From: an uncultured Campylobacter sp.
GTDB lineage: Bacteria; Campylobacterota; Campylobacteria; Campylobacterales; Campylobacteraceae
DNA: 7,414 bases
Assembly: GCF_938041645.1 (NCBI RefSeq)
Contig: NZ_CALIST010000070.1
Location: forward strand, 1-7,414
Direction: 5' to 3'
Part shown: one piece after another, positions 1-6,950 of the stretch
Position numbering within the stretch: position 1 is the stretch's first letter
Layout: each line of letters opens with the position of its first letter
Notes under the pieces: model-generated
Told to the model about the DNA's origin: nothing
Database searches by the model: none
Seen by the model: only the letters and a program-made list of their open reading frames with translations
Program-made: the position numbers and the translations under genes

Positions 1-625
1 AGCGCTTAAAAGCCGCGTCGTAGTCGTAGCCCGCGTCATCCGTCGCCACGGGGCCGAACTCCGTCCTAGTCGCGGCGGGCGCTAAAACTTTAGCCTGCAT
101 TTTAGCCTCTTTATCCTGCGCCAGCTCGTAGTGCAAGCCCTCCGTAAAGGCGCTTACGAAAAACTTGCTCGCGCAGTAGGTGACGGCGTTTGACACCATG
201 CTGTAGCCGCCGGTGGAGGAGATATTGATGAGCTGAGAGGGCTTATACTTGTAATCGCGCACGAAGAAGTGGCTTAGCAGCGTGAGCGAAATGACGTTGA
301 GACGTAGCATCTGCGAGACTTTGGATAGATCGCGCTCGCCGACCGCGCCGTAATCTCCAAAGCCCGCGTTGTTTATGAGCGCCTTTAGCTCGTAGCTTTT
401 TAGCTCGTCCCAAAGCGCTAGGACATTCTCGCTGCGCGCAAGGTCGCAAATTTTAATCACGACGTCCGATTTGGGCGCGATCTGCGCGATCTTGTCCTTT
501 AAGCTTTGCAGCAACTCCGCTCTACGCGCGATTATGATCAAATTTTCTCCGCGCCTCGCAAATGCCTTTACCGCGGCCGCTCCGATACCAGAACTTGCAC
601 CAGTGATGACGATATATTTTTTCAT
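1..625 (-). CDS. Short-chain dehydrogenase/reductase (SDR), C-terminus cut off by window edge
   Basis: This is an NAD(P)-dependent cytoplasmic oxidoreductase of the classical SDR family; its substrate cannot be read from the sequence. The start is the ATG at 625-623, with AGAGGA a few bases upstream. The 208 visible residues hold the Rossmann nucleotide-binding motif TGASSGIG (8-15), the D61-L62 adenine-site pair, NNAG (85-88), the structural N110, catalytic Ser in ISST (S136/S137) and the YCASK catalytic Tyr150/Lys154. The stretch after the active site (APAATRTEF) matches the usual P-x-x-x-x-T segment that closes over the cofactor. Arginines after the second strand (R34, R35) suggest NADP(H) preference, which is inference. 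The missing part should be only some 40-60 residues, going by the usual 250-270-residue family length. The gene lies 108 bp downstream of the flavin reductase gene on the same strand, so co-transcription is possible but not shown. Confidence 0.93.
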   Translation of the reverse strand, partial: MKKYIVITGASSGIGAAAVKAFARRGENLIIIARRAELLQSLKDKIAQIAPKSDVVIKICDLARSENVLALWDELKSYELKALINNAGFGDYGAVGERDLSKVSQMLRLNVISLTLLSHFFVRDYKYKPSQLINISSTGGYSMVSNAVTYCASKFFVSAFTEGLHYELAQDKEAKMQAKVLAPAATRTEFGPVATDDAGYDYDAAFKR

Positions 626-733
626 TTTCTATCCTCTTTAGATTTTTCAGTTTGAAATTTTACCGAAGCTCGCCGCGTATTCACGCGTGCGCTCGTCTTA
701 AATTTACAAATTTGCCGGCATTTTGCGAGGCGC

Positions 734-1310
734 TTACTCGTCGCTTATGGGCGTGCGCTTGGTATCTACCGCTTTGCCGTCCAGATAATACCGACCGCCG
801 GCGACGTAGTGAAGCGTTTTTAACTCGTCAGGGATCTTTTCAAATAGCCAGTGCCTACCGTCAAAGATCCGCTCGTCCGCATACGCCGCGACGATCTCGC
901 CGATGAAAAGATCATAGCTCTGCTCGTTATGAGGCTCGGGGATGCGCTTGCAAACGAGCCATGCGGCGCAGCCCGCGATCAGCGGCACGTCGAGCTCCTC
1001 TTTATAAAAAATTTCCACGTTTTTCATCTTGTCCGCGTTATCAAAGCGCGAGTTGTTTTCGGTGCCCAGCTCGCTAACCAGCTCCGCCTGCGCTGCCGTG
1101 GGGATCTGCACAGCAAAATACCCGCTCTTTTCGATGAGCGTCCTCGTGTATGAGCCGTTGTGCGGCACGATAGTAACCTTGTCGTAGTCAAGCGCCTGCG
1201 CCCACGTTATCGCCATCGCATTGACGTCGCCATCGTATTTGGCCGATACGAGCGTGGTCGCGCCGGGGTTTGGGATATGATTTTTGTATATCTACTTTTA
1301 TGACCTCAAT
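734..1310 (-). CDS. Flavin reductase-like protein (FMN-binding split barrel), 5' end frameshifted; possible pseudogene
   Basis: The protein resembles the flavin reductase / flavoredoxin family, FMN-binding split-barrel proteins that reduce flavin or act as small redox carriers. The intact frame from ATG 1216 gives 160 residues, including AMAITWAQALDYD near the start, HNGSYTRTLIEKSGYFAVQIP, and a C-terminal GGRYYLDG typical of the family. That ATG is too far in. In-frame codons upstream (1217-1291) still read family-like sequence (NPGATTLVSAKYDGDVN), but they contain no start codon and end at a stop (1292-1294). The next frame carries the expected N-terminus (EVIKVDIQKSYP), beginning at an ATT (1310-1308) five bases after AGGAG. 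Removing one base from the C-runs at 1265-1268 or 1272-1274 (minus sense) joins the two frames. I infer either a sequencing or assembly indel, or a decayed gene; the ATT start is a second oddity. The fold assignment is firmer than the intactness. Confidence 0.75.
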
Positions 1311-1315
1311 TTTTG

Positions 1316-1320
1316 CTCCT
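1316..1320 (-). promoter_or_regulatory. Ribosome binding site AGGAG for the frameshifted flavin reductase gene
   Basis: AGGAG on the minus strand sits five bases before the ATT at 1310-1308. It marks where translation should begin and argues against the internal ATG at 1216, which has no such site upstream. A TATAAA at 1337-1332 just upstream could be the -10 element of this gene's promoter; no clear -35 is visible, so that part is weak. Confidence 0.5.
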
Positions 1321-1487
1321 TTGATTAAATTTTTATAGACGGCAGATACCGCAAATAACCGAATGCTTGGTATTAACTTGCCCTTAAATTTAAGCCTCAG
1401 GCTCTACTAGACCAGCCCGAGCTTTGGCGAGCTTGGATTAAATTTCTCCGCGGCGCGCGAAATTTGGCTGACTTAAAATTTCACCTG

Positions 1488-1955
1488 CTATTTTCTGCGG
1501 ATATTATAGTCTTTGCCGCTTTTTAGCAGCGAAATTTTGCCGTCCTTCGAGACATAGTAACCACCCTTAACTTTGCTTAAAATTTCGCTCTGCGGCAAGC
1601 TCGCCCAAAAGATTTCTACCCTGCTTTTATCCGCGGAAAATATCCCGTAGATCGCAAGCGTAGCGTTATCCGGATCAGCTAACCTCACGTCCGCGATATC
1701 AAAAACCTGCACGCAGCCATTCTTAATCTTTGAAAAGCTCTGCCCCGCGGCGACTAAGCAGCCGTGCTCATCCGTGCCGCCGCCTACCATCGGCCCCTGC
1801 ACGGCGGGCACCTTGCAGACGCCCTCGCTCGTGCCGCAGTCCGCAGCCACGCTTTCGCCCCTATTATCCGCCTCCCTGCCCAGCTTTGCATCGTGCGCCG
1901 CGCAGCCGCACAAAAGCGCCGCTGTAAAGGCCGCGATTAAAATTTTACCTCTCAT
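1488..1955 (-). CDS. Small lipoprotein with paired-cysteine domain, unknown function
   Basis: The product is a 155-residue protein exported as a lipoprotein. It has a basic N-terminus (MRGK), a hydrophobic stretch and the lipobox L15-C16-G17-C18, so C18 would be lipidated. The first 50 mature residues are polar, with Cys near positions 40 and 47. A compact segment follows (DEHGCLVAAGQSFSKIKNGCVQVFD) with two cysteines framing an AGQ/AGY-type core. I recall similar HGC...AGY...C-x-x-x-F/W segments in small bacterial lipoproteins, followed by a part that reads as beta strands with an aliphatic, charged pattern, as here up to the C-terminal YNIRRK. No enzymatic motif is visible. The ATG at 1955 is preceded by AAAGGAG (1967-1961) with five-base spacing. 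It begins 21 bp after the stop of the esterase gene, so the two are very likely one transcript, and both products enter the envelope. A functional link is inference from position only. Confidence 0.85.
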   Translation of the reverse strand: MRGKILIAAFTAALLCGCAAHDAKLGREADNRGESVAADCGTSEGVCKVPAVQGPMVGGGTDEHGCLVAAGQSFSKIKNGCVQVFDIADVRLADPDNATLAIYGIFSADKSRVEIFWASLPQSEILSKVKGGYYVSKDGKISLLKSGKDYNIRRK

Positions 1956-1976
1956 CTTTACTCCTTTAAATAAATT

Positions 1977-3560
1977 TTATCTGCATTCAAAGCTACTCGC
2001 GCTATTTTCGTCGCCGCCTACGTAGGTAGCCACTTTTGGATACGCGCAGATAGGGATCTGCTTACCGGCGCAGCTCGTGCTTTTACCTAGCAGGCTAGAT
2101 GGAGCCGTTCCCTGCTCGCGCCACGCTTCAAGCGCGCTTAGCGGATCGACATCATCGATGCCGTTACCGCCGCCGCAGTGATTCATCCCAGGCAATGCAA
2201 AAAATCGCGCAAATTCGTCCGCGTCCGCGTTCGTTTCCACTAGCTTTTTGTACCAATCGCGCTGATCCATCGCCGAAAATACGGGATCGGAGACGCCCGT
2301 TACGATGATGAGTTTGCCGCCGTTAGCGCGGAAGCTATCTAGCTTGGTCGAAATCGCATCGTTTATCGCCGCGGTCTCGAACGTTCGCTCTACGTCCTTA
2401 TCGAAATCAAATTTCATCAGATCAAACTCCGGTTGCGGCGGCGTCAAGAAATAATAATTCATCGAGCCCTTCGAGAGCACGATATTTCTAGCATTTGGCT
2501 CTGCCGTTTGCGAGTCGCCAAGCTTCCACATGCGCCAGCCGGGCTGATTTACTCCGGCATCGTAAAACCAGCCGCTGTAAATTTGCTCGCCCTTGCTGTT
2601 TTTTGCGCCGTCAAATATCGCTTTTATCGCAGAAATTTTTTCTTTAGCTAGATCAAGTCCGCTGGGATCGAACTCGCAACGCTCCCAAGCGCCGATGATT
2701 CCGTCTTTTAGGCCGTCTAGCGCATCGCATTTATCCAGAACCGCCATGCTTAGCTTATCCAAATCCTCCTGCGTAAGGGCGTTTGCAAAAATTTTATCCC
2801 CAGCGGCGTTTTTAGGCGCGATCTTCATAAGCTGCCGGTTGTCCCACTGCTCCGCGATCGCCGCGCGCGAAAGCCTAAAACCCGGATTTGCCGCGATTAC
2901 GCCGTCAAATTCCAGCGGATACCTCTGCGCCGCCATCAGAGCCGAGCGCCCGCCGTTTGAGCAGCCCATAAAGTAGCTGTGCGCGGGCGCTTTTTTATAC
3001 GCCGAAAAAACCAGCTGCTTTGAGACGCTCGCGACCTTGCCGATGGCCTGATATGCATAATCTAACCGCGCCTGTTGCTCAAGCCCAAACTCGGGCGTAG
3101 GCGTAGGATGTCCCGAATCGGTCGCAACTACCGCATAGCCCCTCATAAGCGCGGGCGTTGCGGTGCTAGTGCGGATAGGCACGGCACCAAGAGCCAGCGC
3201 TACGAAGCCGTCCAAACCGCCTCCGCCCTGAAATAGCAGCTTGCCGTTCCAGTCGCCCGGCAAGCGCAGCTCAAATTTTATGCCGTAATGCTTGCCGTCC
3301 GAGCCCGTGCGGGAGGCTATCTCACCGTGAATTATGCAGTGCGGCGCGGCTTTTAGCGTCTTTTTGGCTCCGCCAGTTAGCGCAGACATCTTATCGGCAC
3401 CGATTTCGCCGCTTTGATTCCAGATCGCTTCGCTAATCTTTGTATCGTAAATTTTCGTACCCTTTAGCGCCGCGCAAGCCCGCTCGTCAAAATCGCTCGC
3501 AAGCGCCCCCTGTAGGCCCAAAGTAGCCGTAAAGGTTGCAACTAAAATTTTATATTTCAT
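1977..3560 (-). CDS. Secreted tannase/feruloyl esterase-family alpha/beta hydrolase
   Basis: The product is a 527-residue serine ester hydrolase of the tannase/feruloyl esterase family, which also includes chlorogenate esterases and MHETase. Expected substrates are aromatic carboxylic esters; the exact one cannot be told. Residues 1-21 form a signal peptide (basic start, hydrophobic core, A-L-A at 19-21), so the enzyme is periplasmic or exported. The catalytic set is complete: nucleophile S201 in MGCSNGG, D425 in GVSDPVF, and H461 in GMNHCGGG. C200 and C462 flank the Ser and His, the CS-D-HC arrangement of this family, in which they form a disulfide. The segment CDALDGLKDGIIG (278-290) followed by ERCEFDP matches the calcium-binding lid motif with its own Cys pair. 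Length fits the family (about 500-580). The start at 3560 is chosen over 3623 because AAGGAG lies five bases before it and the signal peptide begins there. It is first in an operon with the lipoprotein gene. Confidence 0.93.
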   Translation of the reverse strand: MKYKILVATFTATLGLQGALASDFDERACAALKGTKIYDTKISEAIWNQSGEIGADKMSALTGGAKKTLKAAPHCIIHGEIASRTGSDGKHYGIKFELRLPGDWNGKLLFQGGGGLDGFVALALGAVPIRTSTATPALMRGYAVVATDSGHPTPTPEFGLEQQARLDYAYQAIGKVASVSKQLVFSAYKKAPAHSYFMGCSNGGRSALMAAQRYPLEFDGVIAANPGFRLSRAAIAEQWDNRQLMKIAPKNAAGDKIFANALTQEDLDKLSMAVLDKCDALDGLKDGIIGAWERCEFDPSGLDLAKEKISAIKAIFDGAKNSKGEQIYSGWFYDAGVNQPGWRMWKLGDSQTAEPNARNIVLSKGSMNYYFLTPPQPEFDLMKFDFDKDVERTFETAAINDAISTKLDSFRANGGKLIIVTGVSDPVFSAMDQRDWYKKLVETNADADEFARFFALPGMNHCGGGNGIDDVDPLSALEAWREQGTAPSSLLGKSTSCAGKQIPICAYPKVATYVGGDENSASSFECR

Positions 3561-3565
3561 TGCCG

Positions 3566-3571
3566 CTCCTT
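3566..3571 (-). promoter_or_regulatory. Ribosome binding site AAGGAG that fixes the esterase start
   Basis: AAGGAG on the minus strand ends five bases before the ATG at 3560-3558. The alternative upstream ATG at 3623 would place 21 extra polar and mixed residues before the signal peptide and would start upstream of the likely -10 box, so it is unlikely to be used. Confidence 0.75.
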
Positions 3572-3591
3572 TTGAAATTTTATTAATTGTA

Positions 3592-3600
3592 ATTCTAACA
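3592..3600 (-). promoter_or_regulatory. Putative extended -10 promoter of the esterase-lipoprotein operon
   Basis: The minus strand reads TGTTAGAAT, a TG-extended -10 element one base off TATAAT, within AT-rich sequence. No good -35 hexamer is seen; weak -35 regions are usual for Campylobacter sigma-70 promoters. A start about seven bases downstream would leave a leader of roughly 25 bases ending in the AAGGAG site. No operator-like repeat is visible. Confidence 0.4.
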
Positions 3601-3680
3601 TAAAAATTTATCGTGAATTTCAAGCGTATTTGAGAAATTATGGAATTCCTAGCGGAGCCATGCGGGATTGCAAATTTTAA

Positions 3681-3872
3681 TTAAAGGGACGAAGCACTTG
3701 GGCGATCCGCAGAATCTGGCTCGTCGGTTAAGCGGTTTCGTAGATCGCGACGGAATACTTCGATCGCCCAAAACCAAACCGCGTGCCGAAAAAATCCCGA
3801 AACGAACTCATACCACGAAAGCTGAAAAAGCGGCAGCGTGAACCCTAAAATCGGCAGCGTGATGCAATGCAC
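3681..3872 (-). CDS. Short membrane-protein frame, probable gene remnant, unknown function
   Basis: From a GTG at 3872-3870 this frame encodes 63 residues. The open frame runs further upstream to a stop at 3921-3923, adding NYAISGRRIGIVINIAV before the GTG. The amino-acid pattern looks like a genuine membrane protein: a hydrophobic helix across HCITLPILGFTLPLF, a second across FVSGFFRHAVWFWAIEVF, then a basic cytoplasmic-type tail (RRDLRNRL). I do not recognise the family. There is no ATG and no Shine-Dalgarno site at the GTG or further up, so I read it as the 3' end of a gene whose front has been lost or frameshifted. A non-canonical small membrane protein is the alternative. It lies about 60 bp downstream of the MFS gene and about 80 bp upstream of the esterase promoter. 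Confidence 0.3.
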   Translation of the reverse strand: MHCITLPILGFTLPLFQLSWYEFVSGFFRHAVWFWAIEVFRRDLRNRLTDEPDSADRPSASSL

Positions 3873-3981
3873 CGCGATATTTATGACGATGCCAATGCGG
3901 CGCCCTGAAATAGCGTAATTTTAGGTAATTTCTCGACAGCGAAGTGTGCCTAATTTTAAATTTTGCTATTGTTGCGGAGCA

Positions 3982-5133
3982 TTAAATTTCACGCGTGCTC
4001 TTAAAGCTTGCACGGTAAAAAATCAGCAGCGCGGCGGCTAACGCAGCAAAGCCGCAAAATAGCCCTTGGTAGCTTAAATATTCAAGCGCCTTGCCACCTA
4101 CGGCAGTACCGATGCCGCCTCCGAAAAATATCGCCGTGCCTATGATCCCAGAGGATAGACCTTTGGCGGAGCCGCAACGAAGCGCTGCGCTTGCTAGGAC
4201 CGACTGCGCACAAACATAGCCAAATCCCAACAAAAATGTTCCTACATATGCAGTGGCAGCGAAGCAACTCGCCAAAAGGCACAGCGCCGAAGCGGACGCC
4301 AAAAAGCCGAGGGATAGAATTTCTTTTAGCGGCAACTTCTCTTTTAAATATCTAGCAGCGTTTCCTGCCAAAAAGCAAGCGACGCCGTAAAGCATAAGGC
4401 AGGCTCCGGCAAAATTTGAGCTCAAGCCCAGCTTTTTAAGTAGATAAGCGCCTATGAATGAATACGCCCCAAGCACGATTACGCCGTTACATAAAGCCAA
4501 AAAATAGCTTCTCAAAAGCGCAGCATCGCCGCGCAAGCTAGCTATGGATTTTACGAAGCTCTCGCCTTTGCTTTTCGGAGCGTCTTTGAAATTTAGCGTA
4601 AATAGTGATACGAAAGATACCGCAGACAGCGCAGAAAAGGCTAAAAATATCTCCCTCCAAGAAAATCTAGCCACTGCCCATCCGCCTAAAGCCGCACTCA
4701 GCCCCTGCCCTAAAAATACCGAACCCAGAAATATCGCTACGATTTTTTGTCTATCCTTCTCGTCATATGCATCGCCTATAACGCCGAGGCAGACAGCGAT
4801 TATACCCGCTGCCGCGCATCCCGTGCAAAAGCGAAATAAAACAAGCCACGCTAAACTTTTTGCAGTGGAGCAAAGAAGCGTAAATATCGCCAAAAAGAGC
4901 ATTAGCGAGATTAAAATTTTACCTCTGCCGTAGCGATCGCTAAGATGTCCGTAAACCGGCTGAAGTAAGCCGTATGGAATCAGATATGCCGTCAAAACTG
5001 CGGAGGCGGCGCCCACCTGCACCCCAAACGTATCTGCGATGCTAGGTAGCAGTAGCGATGCGATCCAGTTATCTGCGGCAGAGATTATCCCTGAGGCGAT
5101 GATTAAGAGTAGTAGTCCTTTTTTGCAGCGCAT
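3982..5133 (-). CDS. MFS transporter (drug/metabolite efflux-like, 12 TM)
   Basis: The product is a 383-residue inner-membrane secondary transporter of the major facilitator superfamily. About twelve hydrophobic helices can be traced, roughly at 6-30, 43-61, 73-90, 95-117, 132-153, 160-182, 208-230, 238-257, 268-286, 288-308, 325-347 and 353-373, with a charged central loop near 185-205. The loop between helices 2 and 3 carries MFS motif A as GHLSDRYGRGK (62-72). Helix 4 holds the motif B arginine (R101 in LFRFCTGCAAAG), which is linked to proton coupling. Helix 5 has a glycine-rich segment ending LGGW, reminiscent of the antiporter motif C but lacking its usual Gly-Pro. These features suggest a proton-driven exporter of the DHA1 type; the substrate is unknown. 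Helix 1 has the D21 and P30 pattern common in such exporters. The ATG at 5133 follows AGGA by seven bases. Downstream is the membrane-protein remnant; no regulator gene is adjacent. Confidence 0.9.
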   Translation of the reverse strand: MRCKKGLLLLIIASGIISAADNWIASLLLPSIADTFGVQVGAASAVLTAYLIPYGLLQPVYGHLSDRYGRGKILISLMLFLAIFTLLCSTAKSLAWLVLFRFCTGCAAAGIIAVCLGVIGDAYDEKDRQKIVAIFLGSVFLGQGLSAALGGWAVARFSWREIFLAFSALSAVSFVSLFTLNFKDAPKSKGESFVKSIASLRGDAALLRSYFLALCNGVIVLGAYSFIGAYLLKKLGLSSNFAGACLMLYGVACFLAGNAARYLKEKLPLKEILSLGFLASASALCLLASCFAATAYVGTFLLGFGYVCAQSVLASAALRCGSAKGLSSGIIGTAIFFGGGIGTAVGGKALEYLSYQGLFCGFAALAAALLIFYRASFKSTREI

Positions 5134-5164
5134 TTTAAATTCCTAAATTTACGTAATTTTAGCC

Positions 5165-5170
5165 ATTATA
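5165..5170 (-). promoter_or_regulatory. Consensus -10 box (TATAAT) of the MFS transporter gene
   Basis: The minus strand carries a perfect TATAAT. A start about seven bases downstream gives a leader of about 25 bases before the ATG at 5133, containing AGGA. Upstream is AT-rich (AAATTTTC) without a TTGACA-like hexamer, as is common for housekeeping promoters in Campylobacter. No inverted repeat suggesting an operator overlaps it. Confidence 0.55.
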
Positions 5171-5698
5171 ACTCTTTTGCTAGAAAATTTGGAATTTTAG
5201 TAAGCTCAGCGAATATGAGACGACAGGCATGGATCGCTAAGTTCGCAGCTAGAGGGCACAATGCGGCAGGTATAGCGCAACATCGGCATACAATGCGATG
5301 CATCTACCTTGAGCAACGCGAGTAGTGAATGAATGACTAGTTTATATTTATAATCCACTTTTTTCGCGCATAAAGACCTATAAGAAATAACGCAAATTTA
5401 ACAATGCCACGAAGCAGAGCTATAGCATAAGGCAAATAAGGAAAGCTCTAACTTGCAGCACGAACCCTACAATAAAATTCAAAAATTCTTTAAAATTCTA
5501 CGCGGATTATGATGCCTAAAAATTAACTAAAATTTTAAGCGCACTACTCCCGCAACACGCTTTTTAGCCACGCAATTCCGCCGTTTATCACAAGTCGCGA
5601 CGAGCCATTCGGACGATCTCGTGCCGCTAGATTAAATTTAATAGCAGCGGAATTTTGAAATTTTACGAATGCAGGGATCTCAATGAGCGCTTGAAATT
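5171..5698. other. Intergenic stretch without a convincing gene
   Basis: This stretch separates the MFS promoter from the end of thiD. I see no start codon with a ribosome site leading a frame of useful length on either strand, no tRNA cloverleaf, no clear rho-independent terminator and no repeat array. It contains a short interrupted palindrome (CCGCTAG...AGCAGCGG around ATTAAATTTAAT, 5624-5650) and several AAATTT runs. A start-less open frame on the minus strand (5544-5723) overlaps the 3' end of thiD. The base use is more mixed than in the neighbouring genes, which would suit decayed coding DNA, but nothing recognisable remains. Confidence 0.5.
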
Positions 5699-6835
5699 TT
5701 AATTCGGGGCGATAATTTTGATTTCATTCGCGCAAGATCCGTCAAAGTCCGCGCCGAAGGGATCGCGTACCGTAAAATAATGATCTATCGCGCCGCATCC
5801 GTGCCCGATCTGCTCATCCCAACCCAGCGCCCTGCGCACAAAGCCCTTGGCATGGGCGACGGCTGCGGACAGACTAAGCCCCGCCGCCAGCGCGCATGCG
5901 ATCGCGCTTGAGAGCGTGCAGCCCGTGCCGTGGGTGTTACGCGTAGAAATTTTAGGCGCCGAAAACTCATAAAATTTACCGTTTTCATACAAAATATCGA
6001 CCGCTAAATTTGTAAAATCCGCGCCCTCTCCGCTCGGTTTAAAGCCGTCATCTAAAGGCGCTGCGGATAAATTTTGTTCAAAAGAAGACTCCGCGCCCGT
6101 CGTTAAAATTTTGCATTCGCTAGTAAAATTTTCATCCGCGAAATTTGCGCTCTTCGTCGAGCTCACAGAGTTTTCGTGTGCGCCATTTTCGCCCGCTTCA
6201 CGCAATAAGACTTTAAAATTTTGCGCTATATTCATTTCCGCCGCGTCCGCTTCCGCCACAATGCAAGCCGCGCCGCAAGCCACGCTCGCAGCCGTCAGAT
6301 CGCCGCCTTTTATCAAAATCGCGCCGCCGAAAAACTGCGAAATTTTAACCGCTGCGGCGCGCATATCGGCTAAGTTTAAAATTTTCATCTCCGCCAAGAC
6401 CTCAGCCTCGCGCACGTTAGGCGTAATAATCTCCGCGGCGGGGGCGAGCTCGTATTTTAGCGCATGCAGCGCGCTTTGTTTCATCAAAACTCCGCCGCTG
6501 GTGGCGACCATCACGGGATCTAAGACGACGTTTTTCGCGCCGTGCTTGCTCAGGCTCTTTGCGATGGCCTCGGCAACCCCCTCATTGGAGATCATTCCGA
6601 TTTTAACAGCATCCGGAAAGATATCGCTAAAAATTGCATCGAGCTGTGCCTCTACAAAATCTGGCGAAACATCCATCACGCCGAATACGCCGCGCGAATT
6701 TTGCGCCGTAAGCGCCGTAATAGCGCTCATAGCAAACATCTTGTGCGCGCTAATCGTCTTGATATCTGCCTGAACACCAGAGCCGCCCGTACTGTCGGAA
6801 CCAGTGATAGTGAGGATGGGTATATTCGTTTTCAT
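5699..6835 (-). CDS. thiD: Hydroxymethylpyrimidine/phosphomethylpyrimidine kinase ThiD with internal insert
   Basis: ThiD phosphorylates HMP and then HMP-P to HMP-PP in the pyrimidine branch of thiamine synthesis, in the cytoplasm. The frame gives 378 residues from ATG 6835. The ribokinase-fold motifs are present: TGSDSTGGSGVQADIKTI (11-28) at the substrate site, ALTAQN (41-46), VLDPVMVATSGG (104-115), ITPNVREAEVL (137-147), KGGDL (176-180), and the anion-hole THGTGC (301-306) with C306. Usual length is about 260-275 residues. The excess is an insert at about 182-277, rich in Ala, Asn, Ser and Glu and encoded by AAATTTT-rich DNA; the fold resumes at VDILYENGKFYEF. An upstream in-frame ATG at 6901 adds a hydrophobic Phe-rich leader unlike the family, so I reject it. 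No Shine-Dalgarno site precedes 6835. The first 25-30 codons differ in style from the rest and may come from another organism. Confidence 0.92.
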   Translation of the reverse strand: MKTNIPILTITGSDSTGGSGVQADIKTISAHKMFAMSAITALTAQNSRGVFGVMDVSPDFVEAQLDAIFSDIFPDAVKIGMISNEGVAEAIAKSLSKHGAKNVVLDPVMVATSGGVLMKQSALHALKYELAPAAEIITPNVREAEVLAEMKILNLADMRAAAVKISQFFGGAILIKGGDLTAASVACGAACIVAEADAAEMNIAQNFKVLLREAGENGAHENSVSSTKSANFADENFTSECKILTTGAESSFEQNLSAAPLDDGFKPSGEGADFTNLAVDILYENGKFYEFSAPKISTRNTHGTGCTLSSAIACALAAGLSLSAAVAHAKGFVRRALGWDEQIGHGCGAIDHYFTVRDPFGADFDGSCANEIKIIAPN

Positions 6836-6950
6836 AAGCACTTGCAAAGGAAAGAAAAAAAATGCAGACAGCGAAATAATGTTCCCGTTTTGACAAAGCA
6901 AACACGCGTTTGGATAAAGATTAAGGAGATCTTAGCCTTTTGGTCATGCC

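Noticed and set aside
673..686. CGCGT-ATTC-ACGCG hairpin between the flavin reductase and SDR genes, considered as a terminator
   Set aside because: The stem is only five base pairs and there is no T-run after it in either direction.
851..1153. Plus-strand frame opposite the flavin reductase gene
   Set aside because: It is an antisense shadow; the minus-strand product carries family-like sequence throughout.
2593..2976. Plus-strand frame of 127 codons opposite the esterase
   Set aside because: It lies inside a fully supported catalytic domain on the other strand and has serine/proline-rich shadow composition.
3914..3960. AATTTTAGG...CCTAATTTT inverted repeat downstream of the MFS gene, considered as a terminator
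   Set aside because: The paired core is about five bases with a loop of over twenty; the resemblance comes from the AATTTT runs common throughout this DNA.
5205..5330. Cysteine-rich minus-strand frame and a 36-codon plus-strand ATG frame in the MFS-thiD spacer
   Set aside because: Both are short, overlap each other on opposite strands, lack ribosome sites and resemble no family I know.
5544..5723. Minus-strand open frame overlapping the end of thiD, ending RLVINGGIAWLKSVLRE
   Set aside because: It has no start codon or ribosome site, is only about 59 codons long, and its upstream part simply reads AAATTT-rich spacer; this length is not unlikely by chance.
6111..6773. Long plus-strand frame of 220 codons opposite thiD
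   Set aside because: It is a mirror of thiD's GC-rich codons; the protein is an Ala/Ser/Ile-rich string without domain features, while thiD motifs on the minus strand are clear.
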